Source: Bacillota bacterium (GTDB lineage Bacteria > Bacillota > Dethiobacteria > SKNC01). Taken from it: a DNA stretch of 20,431 nt. Both the position numbers and the translations under genes were made by a program. Below, one piece after another: positions 8,229 to 15,370 of this stretch. Numbering within the stretch: position 1 is the stretch's first letter; every line of letters begins with the position of its first letter. The notes under the pieces are model-generated. The model saw only the letters and a program-made list of their open reading frames with translations, did not search any database and was not told the DNA's origin. Location of the stretch: contig SKLX01000135.1 of the NCBI GenBank assembly GCA_007121375.1, positions 1 to 20,431 of the forward strand. Reading direction: 5' to 3'.

Positions 8229-9527
8229 TTAAAAATAAACTTTTCCTTCCCTCATTACAATCTTTCCCTTAACAATTGTCATATAAGCCCCTCCTTTGAC
8301 CTTCCACCCTTGGAAGGGAGTATTTTTTCCCCCGGAATAAAATTTTTCCCTGTCTACTTTATCTTCTTTATCCAAATCTACAATGGTCAAATCCGCCTCA
8401 GCCCCTTCCCTTATTACCCCTGCATCCAAACCCAGGATTTCAGCAGGCTTAATGGTCAGGGAAGCCAGGGCTTCTTCCAGTTTTATGTGTCCGGGATGAA
8501 CCAGTTCTGTAAGGATAAGGGGAAGGGCTGTCTCCAGGCCTACCACCCCAAAGGGAGCCCTTTCAAATTCTACTCCCTTGTCCTCCCGGCTGTGGGGAGC
8601 ATGGTCGGTAGCTATTATGTCAATAACCCCCTCTTTAAGGGCCTTTCTTAAGGCCTCCACATCCTCTTTGCTCCGCAGAGGAGGATTCATTTTATAATCT
8701 GCATCAAACTCTTCCATCTCCTCCTCCGTTAGAACCAGGTGGTGGGGAGTCACTTCTGCAGTAACTTTAATTCCCCGGGATTTTGCCCATTCAATTAACT
8801 CTACCGATCTGGCACAACTGACATGGGCTATATGCAGATGGGATCCTGAAGCCTGGGCCAGTATAATGTCCCTGGCCACCATAACCGCCTCTGCCGTATC
8901 GGGGATTCCCCTCAAGCCCAGGCGGGTACTGGTTAACCCCTGGTTCATTACTCCTCCCAGGGCCAGGGAAGGATCTTCACAGTGGCTGATAAGGGGCAGG
9001 TTAAACATTTTAGCATATTCCATAGCAAGGCCCATCATAGAAGCATCAGCCACGGGCCTCCCGTCATCAGAAACAGCCTTGATCCCCCCCTCTACCATAA
9101 GTCCCATTTCCGCCAGTTCTTCTCCCAGGGACCCTTTAGTAATTGCTCCAACGGGGTATACATTCACTACCCCCTCCCTGCGGGCTATTTCTTTAACCCT
9201 CTCCACCATCATTTTACTATCTGTTACCGGCCGGGTATTGGGCATGCAGGCAATAGAGGTAAAGCCGCCGGCAGCGGCTGCGGCGCAACCTGATTTTATG
9301 GTTTCTTTTCCCTCTTCCCCCGGCTGGCGAAGGTGAACGTGGAGATCTATAAGGCCGGGAGCCACAATTTTGCCCCAGGCATCAATAACCTGGGAGTTCT
9401 CATGTTCCTTCTTCTCCAGTACAGGAGCAATCTTAAAAATTTTTCCCCCTTTAATGAGAATATCCTTTTTTTCCAGTAACCCCCCGGGGGAATTAAATAC
9501 CAGGGCTGATTTAAGGAGCAAGCTCAT
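8229..9527 (-). CDS. pyrC: Dihydroorotase
   Basis: PyrC cyclises N-carbamoyl-aspartate to dihydroorotate. The 432-residue amidohydrolase has the class I metal-binding pattern: DLHVHLRQPG (His63, His65), KAVSDDGRP with the metal aspartate, ISHCED and IAHVS with the next histidines, TPHH, and the catalytic aspartate in ATDHAPH. FGVVGLETALP is the substrate loop. The ATG at 9527 has AGGAGGT 7 bases upstream and lies inside the end of pyrB, giving a 17-base overlap. Length and position are normal for a Firmicute pyr operon; nothing looks damaged. Confidence 0.96.
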   Translation of the reverse strand: MSLLLKSALVFNSPGGLLEKKDILIKGGKIFKIAPVLEKKEHENSQVIDAWGKIVAPGLIDLHVHLRQPGEEGKETIKSGCAAAAAGGFTSIACMPNTRPVTDSKMMVERVKEIARREGVVNVYPVGAITKGSLGEELAEMGLMVEGGIKAVSDDGRPVADASMMGLAMEYAKMFNLPLISHCEDPSLALGGVMNQGLTSTRLGLRGIPDTAEAVMVARDIILAQASGSHLHIAHVSCARSVELIEWAKSRGIKVTAEVTPHHLVLTEEEMEEFDADYKMNPPLRSKEDVEALRKALKEGVIDIIATDHAPHSREDKGVEFERAPFGVVGLETALPLILTELVHPGHIKLEEALASLTIKPAEILGLDAGVIREGAEADLTIVDLDKEDKVDREKFYSGGKNTPFQGWKVKGGAYMTIVKGKIVMREGKVYF

Positions 9528-10488
9528 TTTTCCATACCTCCTCCCCTAACAGGAGTTCAAACAATGCCATCCTCACAAAAACTCCATTTCTTACCTGTTC
9601 CTGGATTTTGCTCCGGGTAGATCTGGTAACAGGGTAATCTATTTCCACTCCCGGCACCACGGGCCCCGGATGCATTATAACCGTCTTTTCAGATATTCTT
9701 TTCAACCTGTCTTCCGTTATTCCAAATAAATGCCGGTATTCTTTTAAAGAGGGGATATAACCCTTCTGCTGCCTTTCCTGCTGCAGTCGCAAGATATAAA
9801 TGATGTCTACTGTTTTTAAAGCTTCATCTAAATCCTTCATCAGGGTTACCCCCCTTTCTTCTAATCCGGGAGGCAGCAAAGAAAAGGGCCCCACTACCGT
9901 AACCTCCAGTCCCATCTTTTTAAATCCCCAGAGATTTGACCTTGCTACTCGGCTGTGCAAGACATCTCCTACCATAAGGACTTTCAGTCCAGCAGTGGCG
10001 CCCTTTATTTCTTTTATGGTAAATAAATCAAGCAAAGCCTGGGTAGGATGTTCATGGCAACCATCCCCCGCATTTATGACAGGAATATCAACCTCTCCTG
10101 CTGCCAGGTGGGATGTTCCCGCCAAAGAATGCCTTATTACCATAGCCTCAACTCCTAAAGAAGCCACCGTTCTAACCGTATCTAGAAGTGTCTCTCCTTT
10201 TTGTATGCTGCTGGATCCCGTGTCGAAATTTATAACCCTTCCCCCCAGGTTAAAGGCAGCCTTTTCAAAGGATATTCTGGTTCTGGTGCTGGGCTCAAAA
10301 AAAAGATTAGCTACCGTCATTTCCTTTAAAAGGGGGTTAAAGGAGCGACCTTCTTTATAAGCAGCCTTATATAACCTGGCCCTTTCCAGTATAAAATTAA
10401 TCTCATCCTTTTCCAGGTATTTTAACCCTAACAGGTCTTTTTTAACATGACCATCACCAGGTGAAGGGAAAAAATTTCTACCGGACAT
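9511..10488 (-). CDS. pyrB: Aspartate carbamoyltransferase catalytic chain
   Basis: PyrB joins carbamoyl phosphate and aspartate to make N-carbamoyl-aspartate, the committed step. The carbamoyl-phosphate binding motif FFEPSTRTRISFE is at residues 63-75, with SSSIQKGE at 91-98 and HPTQALLD from residue 146. The C-terminal aspartate-binding part includes ILRLQQER and MHPGPV. The 325-residue length is slightly long for the family because of about 15 extra N-terminal residues. The ATG at 10488 has GGGGAGGT 8 bases upstream. It is the first gene of the operon, immediately after the attenuator terminator. No pyrI regulatory chain is present. Confidence 0.96.
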   Translation of the reverse strand: MSGRNFFPSPGDGHVKKDLLGLKYLEKDEINFILERARLYKAAYKEGRSFNPLLKEMTVANLFFEPSTRTRISFEKAAFNLGGRVINFDTGSSSIQKGETLLDTVRTVASLGVEAMVIRHSLAGTSHLAAGEVDIPVINAGDGCHEHPTQALLDLFTIKEIKGATAGLKVLMVGDVLHSRVARSNLWGFKKMGLEVTVVGPFSLLPPGLEERGVTLMKDLDEALKTVDIIYILRLQQERQQKGYIPSLKEYRHLFGITEDRLKRISEKTVIMHPGPVVPGVEIDYPVTRSTRSKIQEQVRNGVFVRMALFELLLGEEVWKNELAP

Positions 10489-10512
10489 CTTGATTTACCT
10501 CCCCGCGCCTTT

Positions 10513-10554
10513 AAATAAAAAGCTCCTTCAGGCCTGTAAAAACCCGTAAGGAGC
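10513..10554 (-). terminator. Intrinsic terminator of the pyr attenuator (second element)
   Basis: On the minus strand GCTCCTT (10554-10548) pairs with AAGGAGC (10528-10522), followed by TTTTTATTT. It lies 24 bases before the pyrB start codon and 31 bases after the PyrR-type element at 10586-10616. A competing antiterminator is visible: AAGG at the end of that element can pair with CCTT of the terminator arm, enclosing a GTGAT/ATCAC stem (10579-10583 with 10565-10569). This is the standard geometry of PyrR-regulated attenuation. Confidence 0.85.
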
Positions 10555-10585
10555 GCACACACAAGTGATTCTTTCGGCATCACTA

Positions 10586-10616
10586 CCTTTTCAGCCTCAC
10601 AGGACCGAGTTAAAGG
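10586..10616 (-). promoter_or_regulatory. PyrR-binding RNA element 2 (anti-antiterminator)
   Basis: The minus-strand RNA reads CCTTTAA, then CGGTCCTGTGAGGCTG, then AAAAGG, with CCTTT/AAAGG closing the stem. The purine-rich GTCCTGTGAGGCT core matches what I recall of the PyrR-binding loop of Bacillus-type pyr leaders. UMP-loaded PyrR would stabilise this hairpin and so allow the downstream terminator to form. The pyrR gene itself is not in the window and must be elsewhere. Confidence 0.82.
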
Positions 10617-10626
10617 TTCCCAATTT

Positions 10627-10660
10627 AAAACCTTCTTACCGAGAGATGGAAGAAGGTTTT
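10627..10660 (-). terminator. Hairpin of the first pyr attenuator, possible weak terminator
   Basis: On the minus strand AAAACCTTCTT (10660-10650) and AAGAAGGTTTT (10637-10627) form an 11-pair stem around a 12-base loop, followed by only TTTTAAATT. The loop contains CTCTCGG (10639-10645), an exact complement of CCGAGAG in the upstream PyrR-type element (10689-10695). The two could therefore pair and exclude both the element and this hairpin. The short U-run makes termination efficiency doubtful. Confidence 0.55.
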
Positions 10661-10678
10661 TAATATTATCTTTATTCT

Positions 10679-10709
10679 CCTTACTAACCTCTCGGGGCCA
10701 GTTTAAAGG
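10679..10709 (-). promoter_or_regulatory. PyrR-binding RNA element 1
   Basis: The minus-strand RNA reads CCTTTAAA, then CTGGCCCCGAGAGGTTAG, then TAAGG. It aligns with element 2 over its length (CCTTTAA, the GnCC core, GAGGyT, AAGG) and begins about 7 bases after the predicted transcription start. It looks like a second PyrR-type hairpin in the same leader. Its core is a less exact match than element 2. Confidence 0.65.
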
Positions 10710-10722
10710 TTTGTTTAAATGA

Positions 10723-10751
10723 AGTTTAACAGATGGAAGAAAGCATGTCAA
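10723..10751 (-). promoter_or_regulatory. Sigma-A promoter of the pyr operon
   Basis: The minus strand shows TTGACA (10751-10746), 17 bases, then TAAACT (10728-10723) preceded by TG, an extended -10 form. The expected start is near 10716, which places both PyrR-type elements in the transcript. It is back to back with the promoter of the peptidase gene; the two -35 boxes are only 8 bases apart. Confidence 0.78.
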
Positions 10752-10759
10752 TGATGTTT

Positions 10760-10788
10760 TTGCAATATATAATTTGTTATGTTAAAAT
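10760..10788 (+). promoter_or_regulatory. Sigma-A promoter of the M23 peptidase gene
   Basis: The plus strand shows TTGCAA (10760-10765), 17 bases, then TAAAAT (10783-10788) with TG one base upstream. The start codon follows about 40 bases after the expected transcription start. It is divergent from the pyr promoter. Confidence 0.65.
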
Positions 10789-10835
10789 TAAAATAATTAA
10801 AAAATGTTAATCGTGGTGGGGAGGACAATAAAACC

Positions 10836-11714
10836 ATGTTTTTCTCAAGGGATTTTTCCATATTTTGCCTGATCCTTGTCTTGATTCTCTTTTTTTTAGC
10901 TGGCGCTCCCCTTGCAACCCCGCAGGATAAAGATCTTACATATGCAAAAATTCAAGAGTATACCGGTGAGGGCAATAACCCCCACCTGTCAAAAATAGAA
11001 GAGATAGACAGCTGGATTACATATATTCCCCCCCAATTGTCCCACCCCGTTTATAAATCCATTATTACCAGCAGAAAAGGAGCTTCCCATTTATCAAAGG
11101 AAGAAGGGGGTAATATTTTGTCCACGGAAGAAAATATTAATTACTGGATAGACCGCCTGAATTTTTTAAACTCCCCCATTGAGGGAGCCAAAATATCCCA
11201 CCGGGACTCCCAACTTCCCAATGCCCCCCGTCCTTACCGGAATGGTGTTCACCATGGACTGGATTACTATTATGACTATTGTGGGGTTGACATTCGTATT
11301 GGAACCCCGGTAAAAGCAGCCGGGGAAGGAACTGTTATCCGCATTGACCATGATTACGAAGAATTAACCAGGGAGGAAAGGGAGGAACTGCTAGCTATAG
11401 CTGCCGAAGATTCAACAACCCCTGAAGAAGTGCTGGATAAGCTCAGGGGCAGACAGATATGGATACAGCACCAGGACAACATTGTTACCAGGTACGTCCA
11501 TTTGCACAGCACCTGCCCGGAACTCCAGGTGGGAGACAAAGTGAAGCCCCGCCAGTACATAGGAGAAATAGGGAACTCGGGGACCAGCCACGGGGTTGAA
11601 GACAGTTCTTGTGGAGCTCACCTTCATTTTGAAATATGGATAGATGAGGAGTTTTTTGGACACAACCTGGAAGTAGAAGAAATAAGGGCTGTCTTGGAAG
11701 AAGTGCTCCAGTAA
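10836..11714 (+). CDS. Secreted M23-family (LytM-type) metallopeptidase
   Basis: The 292-residue product starts with a signal peptide: a short basic start, then a hydrophobic core at about residues 8-24 and a likely cut near APLAT. The C-terminal half is an M23 zinc-peptidase fold. HHGLD gives the HxxxD ligand pair (His139, Asp143), and HLHFEIW (His262, His264) gives the second HxH, with YVHLHS (222-224) between them. These enzymes cut peptidoglycan cross-bridges or stems outside the membrane. Unlike compact M23 domains there is a charged, probably helical insert at about residues 171-206 between two core strands. The N-terminal 110 residues match nothing I recognise. The ATG has GGGGAGG 11 bases upstream. 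It is the only complete plus-strand gene, with its own promoter and terminator. A role in spore or cell-wall remodelling is a guess. Confidence 0.85.
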   Translation: MFFSRDFSIFCLILVLILFFLAGAPLATPQDKDLTYAKIQEYTGEGNNPHLSKIEEIDSWITYIPPQLSHPVYKSIITSRKGASHLSKEEGGNILSTEENINYWIDRLNFLNSPIEGAKISHRDSQLPNAPRPYRNGVHHGLDYYYDYCGVDIRIGTPVKAAGEGTVIRIDHDYEELTREEREELLAIAAEDSTTPEEVLDKLRGRQIWIQHQDNIVTRYVHLHSTCPELQVGDKVKPRQYIGEIGNSGTSHGVEDSSCGAHLHFEIWIDEEFFGHNLEVEEIRAVLEEVLQ

Positions 11715-11728
11715 ATAATTTAACCAGC

Positions 11729-12175
11729 TTAATGAATTGGTTGGAATACAATTTTTTCTCCAACCTTTTTTTCTTTAAAAGATGGTTCAAAAAAAATTTC
11801 ATGATCCACCTGCCACAGGTTTAAGCCATAACTTGTAGCCATATTTAGGCAAGCCTGGGGAAATTTATGGTATTTAAGGAGGGGAGCAAAGCCGTAATAA
11901 AGCTCTCTTCCTTTCTTATTTAAAACAAGTTTACCCGGGCTTTCGAAAAAGCTGGCTTTTTTAAATTCATTCACAATCCCTTGAACCTGAAAATTGTGAA
12001 CTCCATTCCTTAATTTTATAAAAACATATGCCGCCGGGAAATCCCTGGTGTTACTTTTCACCGCCGCCAGATATAAAAAATTATGAAGGGTCTTTTCTCG
12101 TTTAAAATTAGCACACATAAAAAGCCTGAGTAAGAGTAAATGATTCAAAGAATATAAACCGGAACTGGTAATCAT
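11729..12175 (-). CDS. Hypothetical protein, possible winged-helix-like fold
   Basis: I do not recognise this 148-residue protein. Its composition is that of a real, soluble, basic protein: KREKTLHNFLYLAAV, then a central NEFKKASFFES and LVLNKKGRELYYGF. That order (helix, 'flYla', then a K-x-R-E-L-Y end) resembles the winged-helix arrangement of small YwgA-like proteins, but the similarity is weak. No signal peptide or clear catalytic motif is present. The start at 12175 is ATG with AAGGAG 12 bases upstream, a rather long gap, so the start is uncertain. It is convergent with the M23 gene and its 3' end covers that gene's terminator. A sigma-G-type promoter lies just upstream, suggesting forespore expression. 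Confidence 0.6.
   Translation of the reverse strand: MITSSGLYSLNHLLLLRLFMCANFKREKTLHNFLYLAAVKSNTRDFPAAYVFIKLRNGVHNFQVQGIVNEFKKASFFESPGKLVLNKKGRELYYGFAPLLKYHKFPQACLNMATSYGLNLWQVDHEIFFEPSFKEKKVGEKIVFQPIH
11739..11775 (+). terminator. Intrinsic terminator of the M23 peptidase gene
   Basis: GGTTGGA (11739-11745) pairs with TCCAACC (11759-11765), followed by seven T, a C and more T. It works only in the plus direction. It lies inside the 3' end of the convergent gene at 11729-12175. Confidence 0.8.
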
Positions 12176-12202
12176 GCCTTGCTTCGTCTCCTTTTTTATT
12201 TT

Positions 12203-12232
12203 TAATATGTTAAGTATTCCTTTAACTTATGC
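12203..12232 (-). promoter_or_regulatory. Candidate sigma-G (forespore) promoter
   Basis: The minus strand reads GCATA (12232-12228), 18 bases, then CATATTA (12209-12203). This fits the sigma-G pattern I recall (GaATR, 18, CATnnTA), with one -35 mismatch that is the sigma-F/G-tolerated pyrimidine. The expected start is about 20 bases before the ATG at 12175 and includes its AAGGAG. In AT-rich DNA such matches can arise by chance. Confidence 0.5.
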
Positions 12233-12255
12233 TACAGAAGACAAAGCAAATAATG

Positions 12256-12519
12256 TTAACTATGGCTGGGTTTATCCTTTACCAGGGAAATAGCCTGATT
12301 CACTATAGTTAGAATATCGATATTTTTTTGAACCCCCAGTATATCCGTTTTAGCATAAGCCTCCCCTTTTTCCGTAACCACATACTTGGGAGGCAATTTA
12401 TTTAATGCAATCCCGGCAATATCCATTTTACACCTTTCACACTTACACATATCCCTTTCCTTTAAACTCTCTTCCATACAGTTAAAAACCACTTCTTCCA
12501 TAAGGTTTTTCAATTTCAT
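12256..12519 (-). CDS. ComFB family protein
   Basis: The 87-residue product matches the late-competence ComFB family: N-terminal NLMEEVV, a cysteine cluster MCKCERCKMDI (Cys25, Cys27, Cys30) and ALNKLPPKYVV. The cysteines suggest zinc or another metal. In Bacillus, comFB lies between comFA and comFC, genes for DNA uptake; neither is here. Some cyanobacterial ComFB-type proteins have been described as cyclic-dinucleotide receptors, so a signalling role is possible. The start has TAGGAGGT at normal spacing. It is the last gene of the Moco operon, 27 bases after mobB, and no terminator hairpin follows it, so the orphan gene at 11729-12175 could also receive read-through. Confidence 0.88.
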   Translation of the reverse strand: MKLKNLMEEVVFNCMEESLKERDMCKCERCKMDIAGIALNKLPPKYVVTEKGEAYAKTDILGVQKNIDILTIVNQAISLVKDKPSHS

Positions 12520-12546
12520 AAACGAAAACCTCCTATCTCATTAAGG

Positions 12547-13038
12547 CTATAAAAATTTATTTTCTATCAGTTCTGCCATCCCCCGGGCATTATCCAGGTC
12601 AAAAAGGGGCACCCCTTCCACCTCAAAGGGATAGTCACTGGCAATAGCAAAAAGATCCTCCTGGGGAGAAACCAGTTCAAACTTTTGGGCTGTTTCCTTT
12701 CTAAATACTTCCAGCTTGGGCATGGGCCCAAATTTATATCCTTCTGTTATAATAAGATCCACTCCCTTAACCATGGAAGCTATTTCCTCCAGGCTAAGCT
12801 CTTCTTCCAGTTCCTTCACCAGGGCAAACCTGGAGGGGGAAGAAATAGAAGAAATAACTGCTCCCGCTTGACGATGAAGATAGGTATCTTTTCCCGGTTG
12901 ATCCCAGTCAAAACCATGGCGGTCATGTTTTACCGTTGCAACCAGGTAACCCATCTCCCTTAAATATGGTATTATTTTACATATAAGGGTGGTTTTGCCG
13001 CTATTGGACCATCCTACAACTGAAATAATAGGAATCAA
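12547..13038 (-). CDS. mobB: Molybdopterin-guanine dinucleotide biosynthesis adaptor protein
   Basis: MobB is a P-loop GTP-binding protein that assists MobA in attaching GMP to molybdopterin and hands the finished cofactor to apo-enzymes. The 163-residue product starts with GWSNSGKTTL (Walker A, residues 9-18), followed by TVKHDRHGFDWDQPGKDT, a family hallmark, and LIITEGYKFG as the Walker-B region. Length is normal. The start is TTG at 13038 with AAGGAGGGGGGAG upstream; no ATG fits the N-terminus. It lies 29 bases after moeA. Presence of MobA and MobB indicates that the host makes the bis-MGD form of the cofactor. Confidence 0.94.
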   Translation of the reverse strand: MIPIISVVGWSNSGKTTLICKIIPYLREMGYLVATVKHDRHGFDWDQPGKDTYLHRQAGAVISSISSPSRFALVKELEEELSLEEIASMVKGVDLIITEGYKFGPMPKLEVFRKETAQKFELVSPQEDLFAIASDYPFEVEGVPLFDLDNARGMAELIENKFL

Positions 13039-13067
13039 TATTCTCCCCCCTCCTTGAAATCACCCAA

Positions 13068-14276
13068 TTAAAGGGACAATCCATTAATAAGTATTACCTT
13101 TACCCGGTCTCCCTCTCTAAAGGGACCCTCTCCCCGGGGTATATAAATAAGGGAGTTTACTCCAACAAAGGAGGTAATTCCTCCTCTTTTGGCCTCTACC
13201 CTTATAGTGCCTTTATCCACAAAAGCTTTACCCTTTAAATATCTATCCTGGGAGAACCCTCCCTTTATATATCCTTTGAGCCTGGCTTCTTCAAAATTTC
13301 CTTCCTCTTTATTATGCCCCTGCATTTCTTTTAATAAGGGACCTACCAGCAGCTCAAAGGAAACAAAAGCTCCGGCAGGACTCCCGGAAAGACCCACTAA
13401 TATTTTATCTTCTTTCCAGGCTCCCAGGGTAAAATGACCGGGTTTTATTAAAAGTTGGCGAAATAAAATATTTGCGCCAAGGGAGGAAAATACCTCTTCA
13501 ATTAAATCATAGTCTCCTCCCCCTGCTCCCCCTGTAGTTAATATCACATCTAAGTAGGGAAGGTTTTTAGCGATTAATCCTTTTATTTCCTCCACTCTGT
13601 CCCCCGAAAGGCCTAAAAAGGAAGGAATTCCTCCCTTTGCTTTCGTTTGGGCCGCTAGCATAAAACCATTGGTATTTCGTATCTTTCCATGGGCCAGGTT
13701 TTCTCCAATATTAACTACTTCCTCGCCGGTAACCAGGATTCCTACCCGGGGTGGCGAATATACTTTAACCTTTTTTTTGCCGGCCATAGCCAGAAGAACC
13801 ATTTCACCACTTCCTAAGGGGATCCCCTTCCTTACCGTAATTTCTCCTTTTCTTAATTCTTCCCCCTGGAAGGTGATATTTGACCCTGCTTCTATCTTAT
13901 AGATAAACCTGGCCCTGTCCTCCTGCCAGCTGGAGTCTTCCAGGGGAACTACACCGTCCGCTCCCCGGGGCAAAGGAGCTCCCGTCATAATTTTAAAAAC
14001 TTCCCCCTTATTAAGCTCCCGGGAATCATCTGACCCCGCCGGGATAATACCCTTGACTTTTAAGGTAACAGGATTAGAAGGGGAAGCATTCTTTAAGTCC
14101 CCTGTAGAAAGGGCAAAACCGTCCATACGAGAACGGTTAAAGGGAGGATAATCCCTGTCAGCTTTAATATCTTCCCCCAAAACAAGGCCTGGAGACTCCT
14201 CTAAATCCTGGTAAACCAGGGGTGTTTTTTTAGATTTTTGCAAAATAAGAAAAAGGGCTTCCTTGACTTGAACCAA
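13068..14276 (-). CDS. moeA: Molybdopterin molybdenumtransferase
   Basis: MoeA inserts molybdate into adenylylated molybdopterin. The 402-residue protein shows the family's order: FNRSRMDGFAL (residues 46-55), MTGAPLPRGAD, ILVTGEE, then the catalytic loop and a C-terminal beta domain. Two usually strict motifs differ. GGxSxGDYD reads GGAGGGDYD (249-257; the aspartates are kept), and LPGNP reads LSGSP (296-300). KPGKP is also KPGHF. This may be a divergent MoeA, or one specialised for tungstate or a different acceptor; a second MoeA may exist elsewhere. The start is TTG at 14276 with AAGGAGGTG 5 bases upstream. It is 38 bases after moaA in the riboswitch-controlled transcript. Confidence 0.92.
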   Translation of the reverse strand: MVQVKEALFLILQKSKKTPLVYQDLEESPGLVLGEDIKADRDYPPFNRSRMDGFALSTGDLKNASPSNPVTLKVKGIIPAGSDDSRELNKGEVFKIMTGAPLPRGADGVVPLEDSSWQEDRARFIYKIEAGSNITFQGEELRKGEITVRKGIPLGSGEMVLLAMAGKKKVKVYSPPRVGILVTGEEVVNIGENLAHGKIRNTNGFMLAAQTKAKGGIPSFLGLSGDRVEEIKGLIAKNLPYLDVILTTGGAGGGDYDLIEEVFSSLGANILFRQLLIKPGHFTLGAWKEDKILVGLSGSPAGAFVSFELLVGPLLKEMQGHNKEEGNFEEARLKGYIKGGFSQDRYLKGKAFVDKGTIRVEAKRGGITSFVGVNSLIYIPRGEGPFREGDRVKVILINGLSL

Positions 14277-14314
14277 CGGGACACCTCCTTAATCCAGTAA
14301 AGGCCGTTATTTCT

Positions 14315-15304
14315 TTACCCTCCAATTTGAAGCATACCCCTTTTATTACAATTAAATCTGCCCCGGGGATCCTGGTCAACCATATGGGGGTCCGGTCTAT
14401 ATTTTAAGGCTTTGATCAGCATTTTTTTAATGTCTTCTTCCCTTCCCTCTGCTTCTTTAAGATCCATTTCTTCCAAAGAAAAAAGACAGGGTTTAATCTT
14501 TCCATCAGCCGTAATGCGAAGCCGGTTGCATTTAGCACAAAAATGCCGGCTTACAGGAGATATAAAGCCTACCAGTCCTTTGGCTCCATCTATACGGTAA
14601 TAGGTGGCAGGACCATTTCCCTGGAATATTTTTTCTTCTTTTAAAGGACCTATTTCCTCACAAAGGCCCTGGATCTCCGTTAAGGGCAAAAAGCAGTCGC
14701 CCCACTGCTTTTCATGCTCATTGTTAATGGGCATGTACTCAATAAAGCGAACATGGAGGTCATTTTCCAGGGTTAGCCGGGCAAAATTTGATATTTCCCT
14801 GTCATTTATTCCTTTCATGGCTACCACGTTTATCTTAACAGGAGTTAATCCTTCTTCCAGGGCCCGGTAAACCCCCTTTAAGGTTTTATCTAAAATTCCC
14901 CCCCGGGTGATTCTTTTGAAATTTTCCGGGTCCAGAGAATCCAGACTAATATTCACTCTGCTGAGTCCTGCTTTTACTAATTTTGATGCCATTTTATTCA
15001 ACATGATACCGTTGGTAGTTAAAGAAAGGTCTGATATACCTTCCACAGCAGATACCCGGGAAATCAGCTCAAGTATATCAGGACGGATTAAGGGTTCCCC
15101 TCCTGTCAGCCTGACTTTTCTTACTCCCATGGAAGAAGCTATTTTTACCAGTTTTTCTATCTCATCTAATGACATGGAATGCTCAGCATAGGCAGCACAG
15201 GCACCTTCCTCGGGAACACAGTAAAAACACTTTAGATTGCACTTATCTATTACTGATATCCGGAGATAGTCAATCTCCCTTCCGTATGCATCTATTAAAT
15301 TCAT
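14315..15304 (-). CDS. moaA: GTP 3',8-cyclase
   Basis: MoaA is the radical-SAM enzyme that, with MoaC, turns GTP into cyclic pyranopterin monophosphate, the first step of Moco synthesis. The 329-residue product has the N-terminal SAM cluster motif CNLKCFYC (Cys22, Cys26, Cys29), LTGGEPL for SAM binding, and the C-terminal GTP-binding cluster ligands in HFCAKCNRLR and KIKPCLF. It ends in MLQIGG; the terminal Gly-Gly is needed for activity in known MoaA. The ATG has GGAGGGAG just upstream. moaC, moaD, moaE and mogA are not in the window. Expression should be controlled by the riboswitch directly upstream. Confidence 0.96.
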   Translation of the reverse strand: MNLIDAYGREIDYLRISVIDKCNLKCFYCVPEEGACAAYAEHSMSLDEIEKLVKIASSMGVRKVRLTGGEPLIRPDILELISRVSAVEGISDLSLTTNGIMLNKMASKLVKAGLSRVNISLDSLDPENFKRITRGGILDKTLKGVYRALEEGLTPVKINVVAMKGINDREISNFARLTLENDLHVRFIEYMPINNEHEKQWGDCFLPLTEIQGLCEEIGPLKEEKIFQGNGPATYYRIDGAKGLVGFISPVSRHFCAKCNRLRITADGKIKPCLFSLEEMDLKEAEGREEDIKKMLIKALKYRPDPHMVDQDPRGRFNCNKRGMLQIGG

Positions 15305-15317
15305 TACACTCCCTCCA

Positions 15318-15362
15318 ATAATAAAAAGCCAACTAGCTGCTCTGCAAGGACTAGTTGGCTTT
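15318..15362 (-). terminator. Intrinsic terminator, expression platform of the Moco riboswitch
   Basis: On the minus strand AAAGCCAACTAG (15362-15351) pairs perfectly with CTAGTTGGCTTT (15336-15325), followed by TTATTATT. It sits between the aptamer and the moaA ribosome binding site, 14 bases before the moaA start. Cofactor binding is expected to favour termination, though the linking antiterminator pairing is not obvious to me. Confidence 0.88.
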
Positions 15363-15370
15363 CATAGAAT

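Noticed and set aside
10428..10751. Open frame of 107 codons on the minus strand in the pyr leader
   Set aside because: It runs through the promoter, both PyrR-type elements and the terminator, has no ribosome binding site, and overlaps pyrB in another frame. The stretch is explained as a regulatory leader.
11354..11663. Minus-strand open frames inside the M23 gene
   Set aside because: They overlap a well-supported plus-strand gene with intact metal-binding motifs and have no plausible ribosome binding site.
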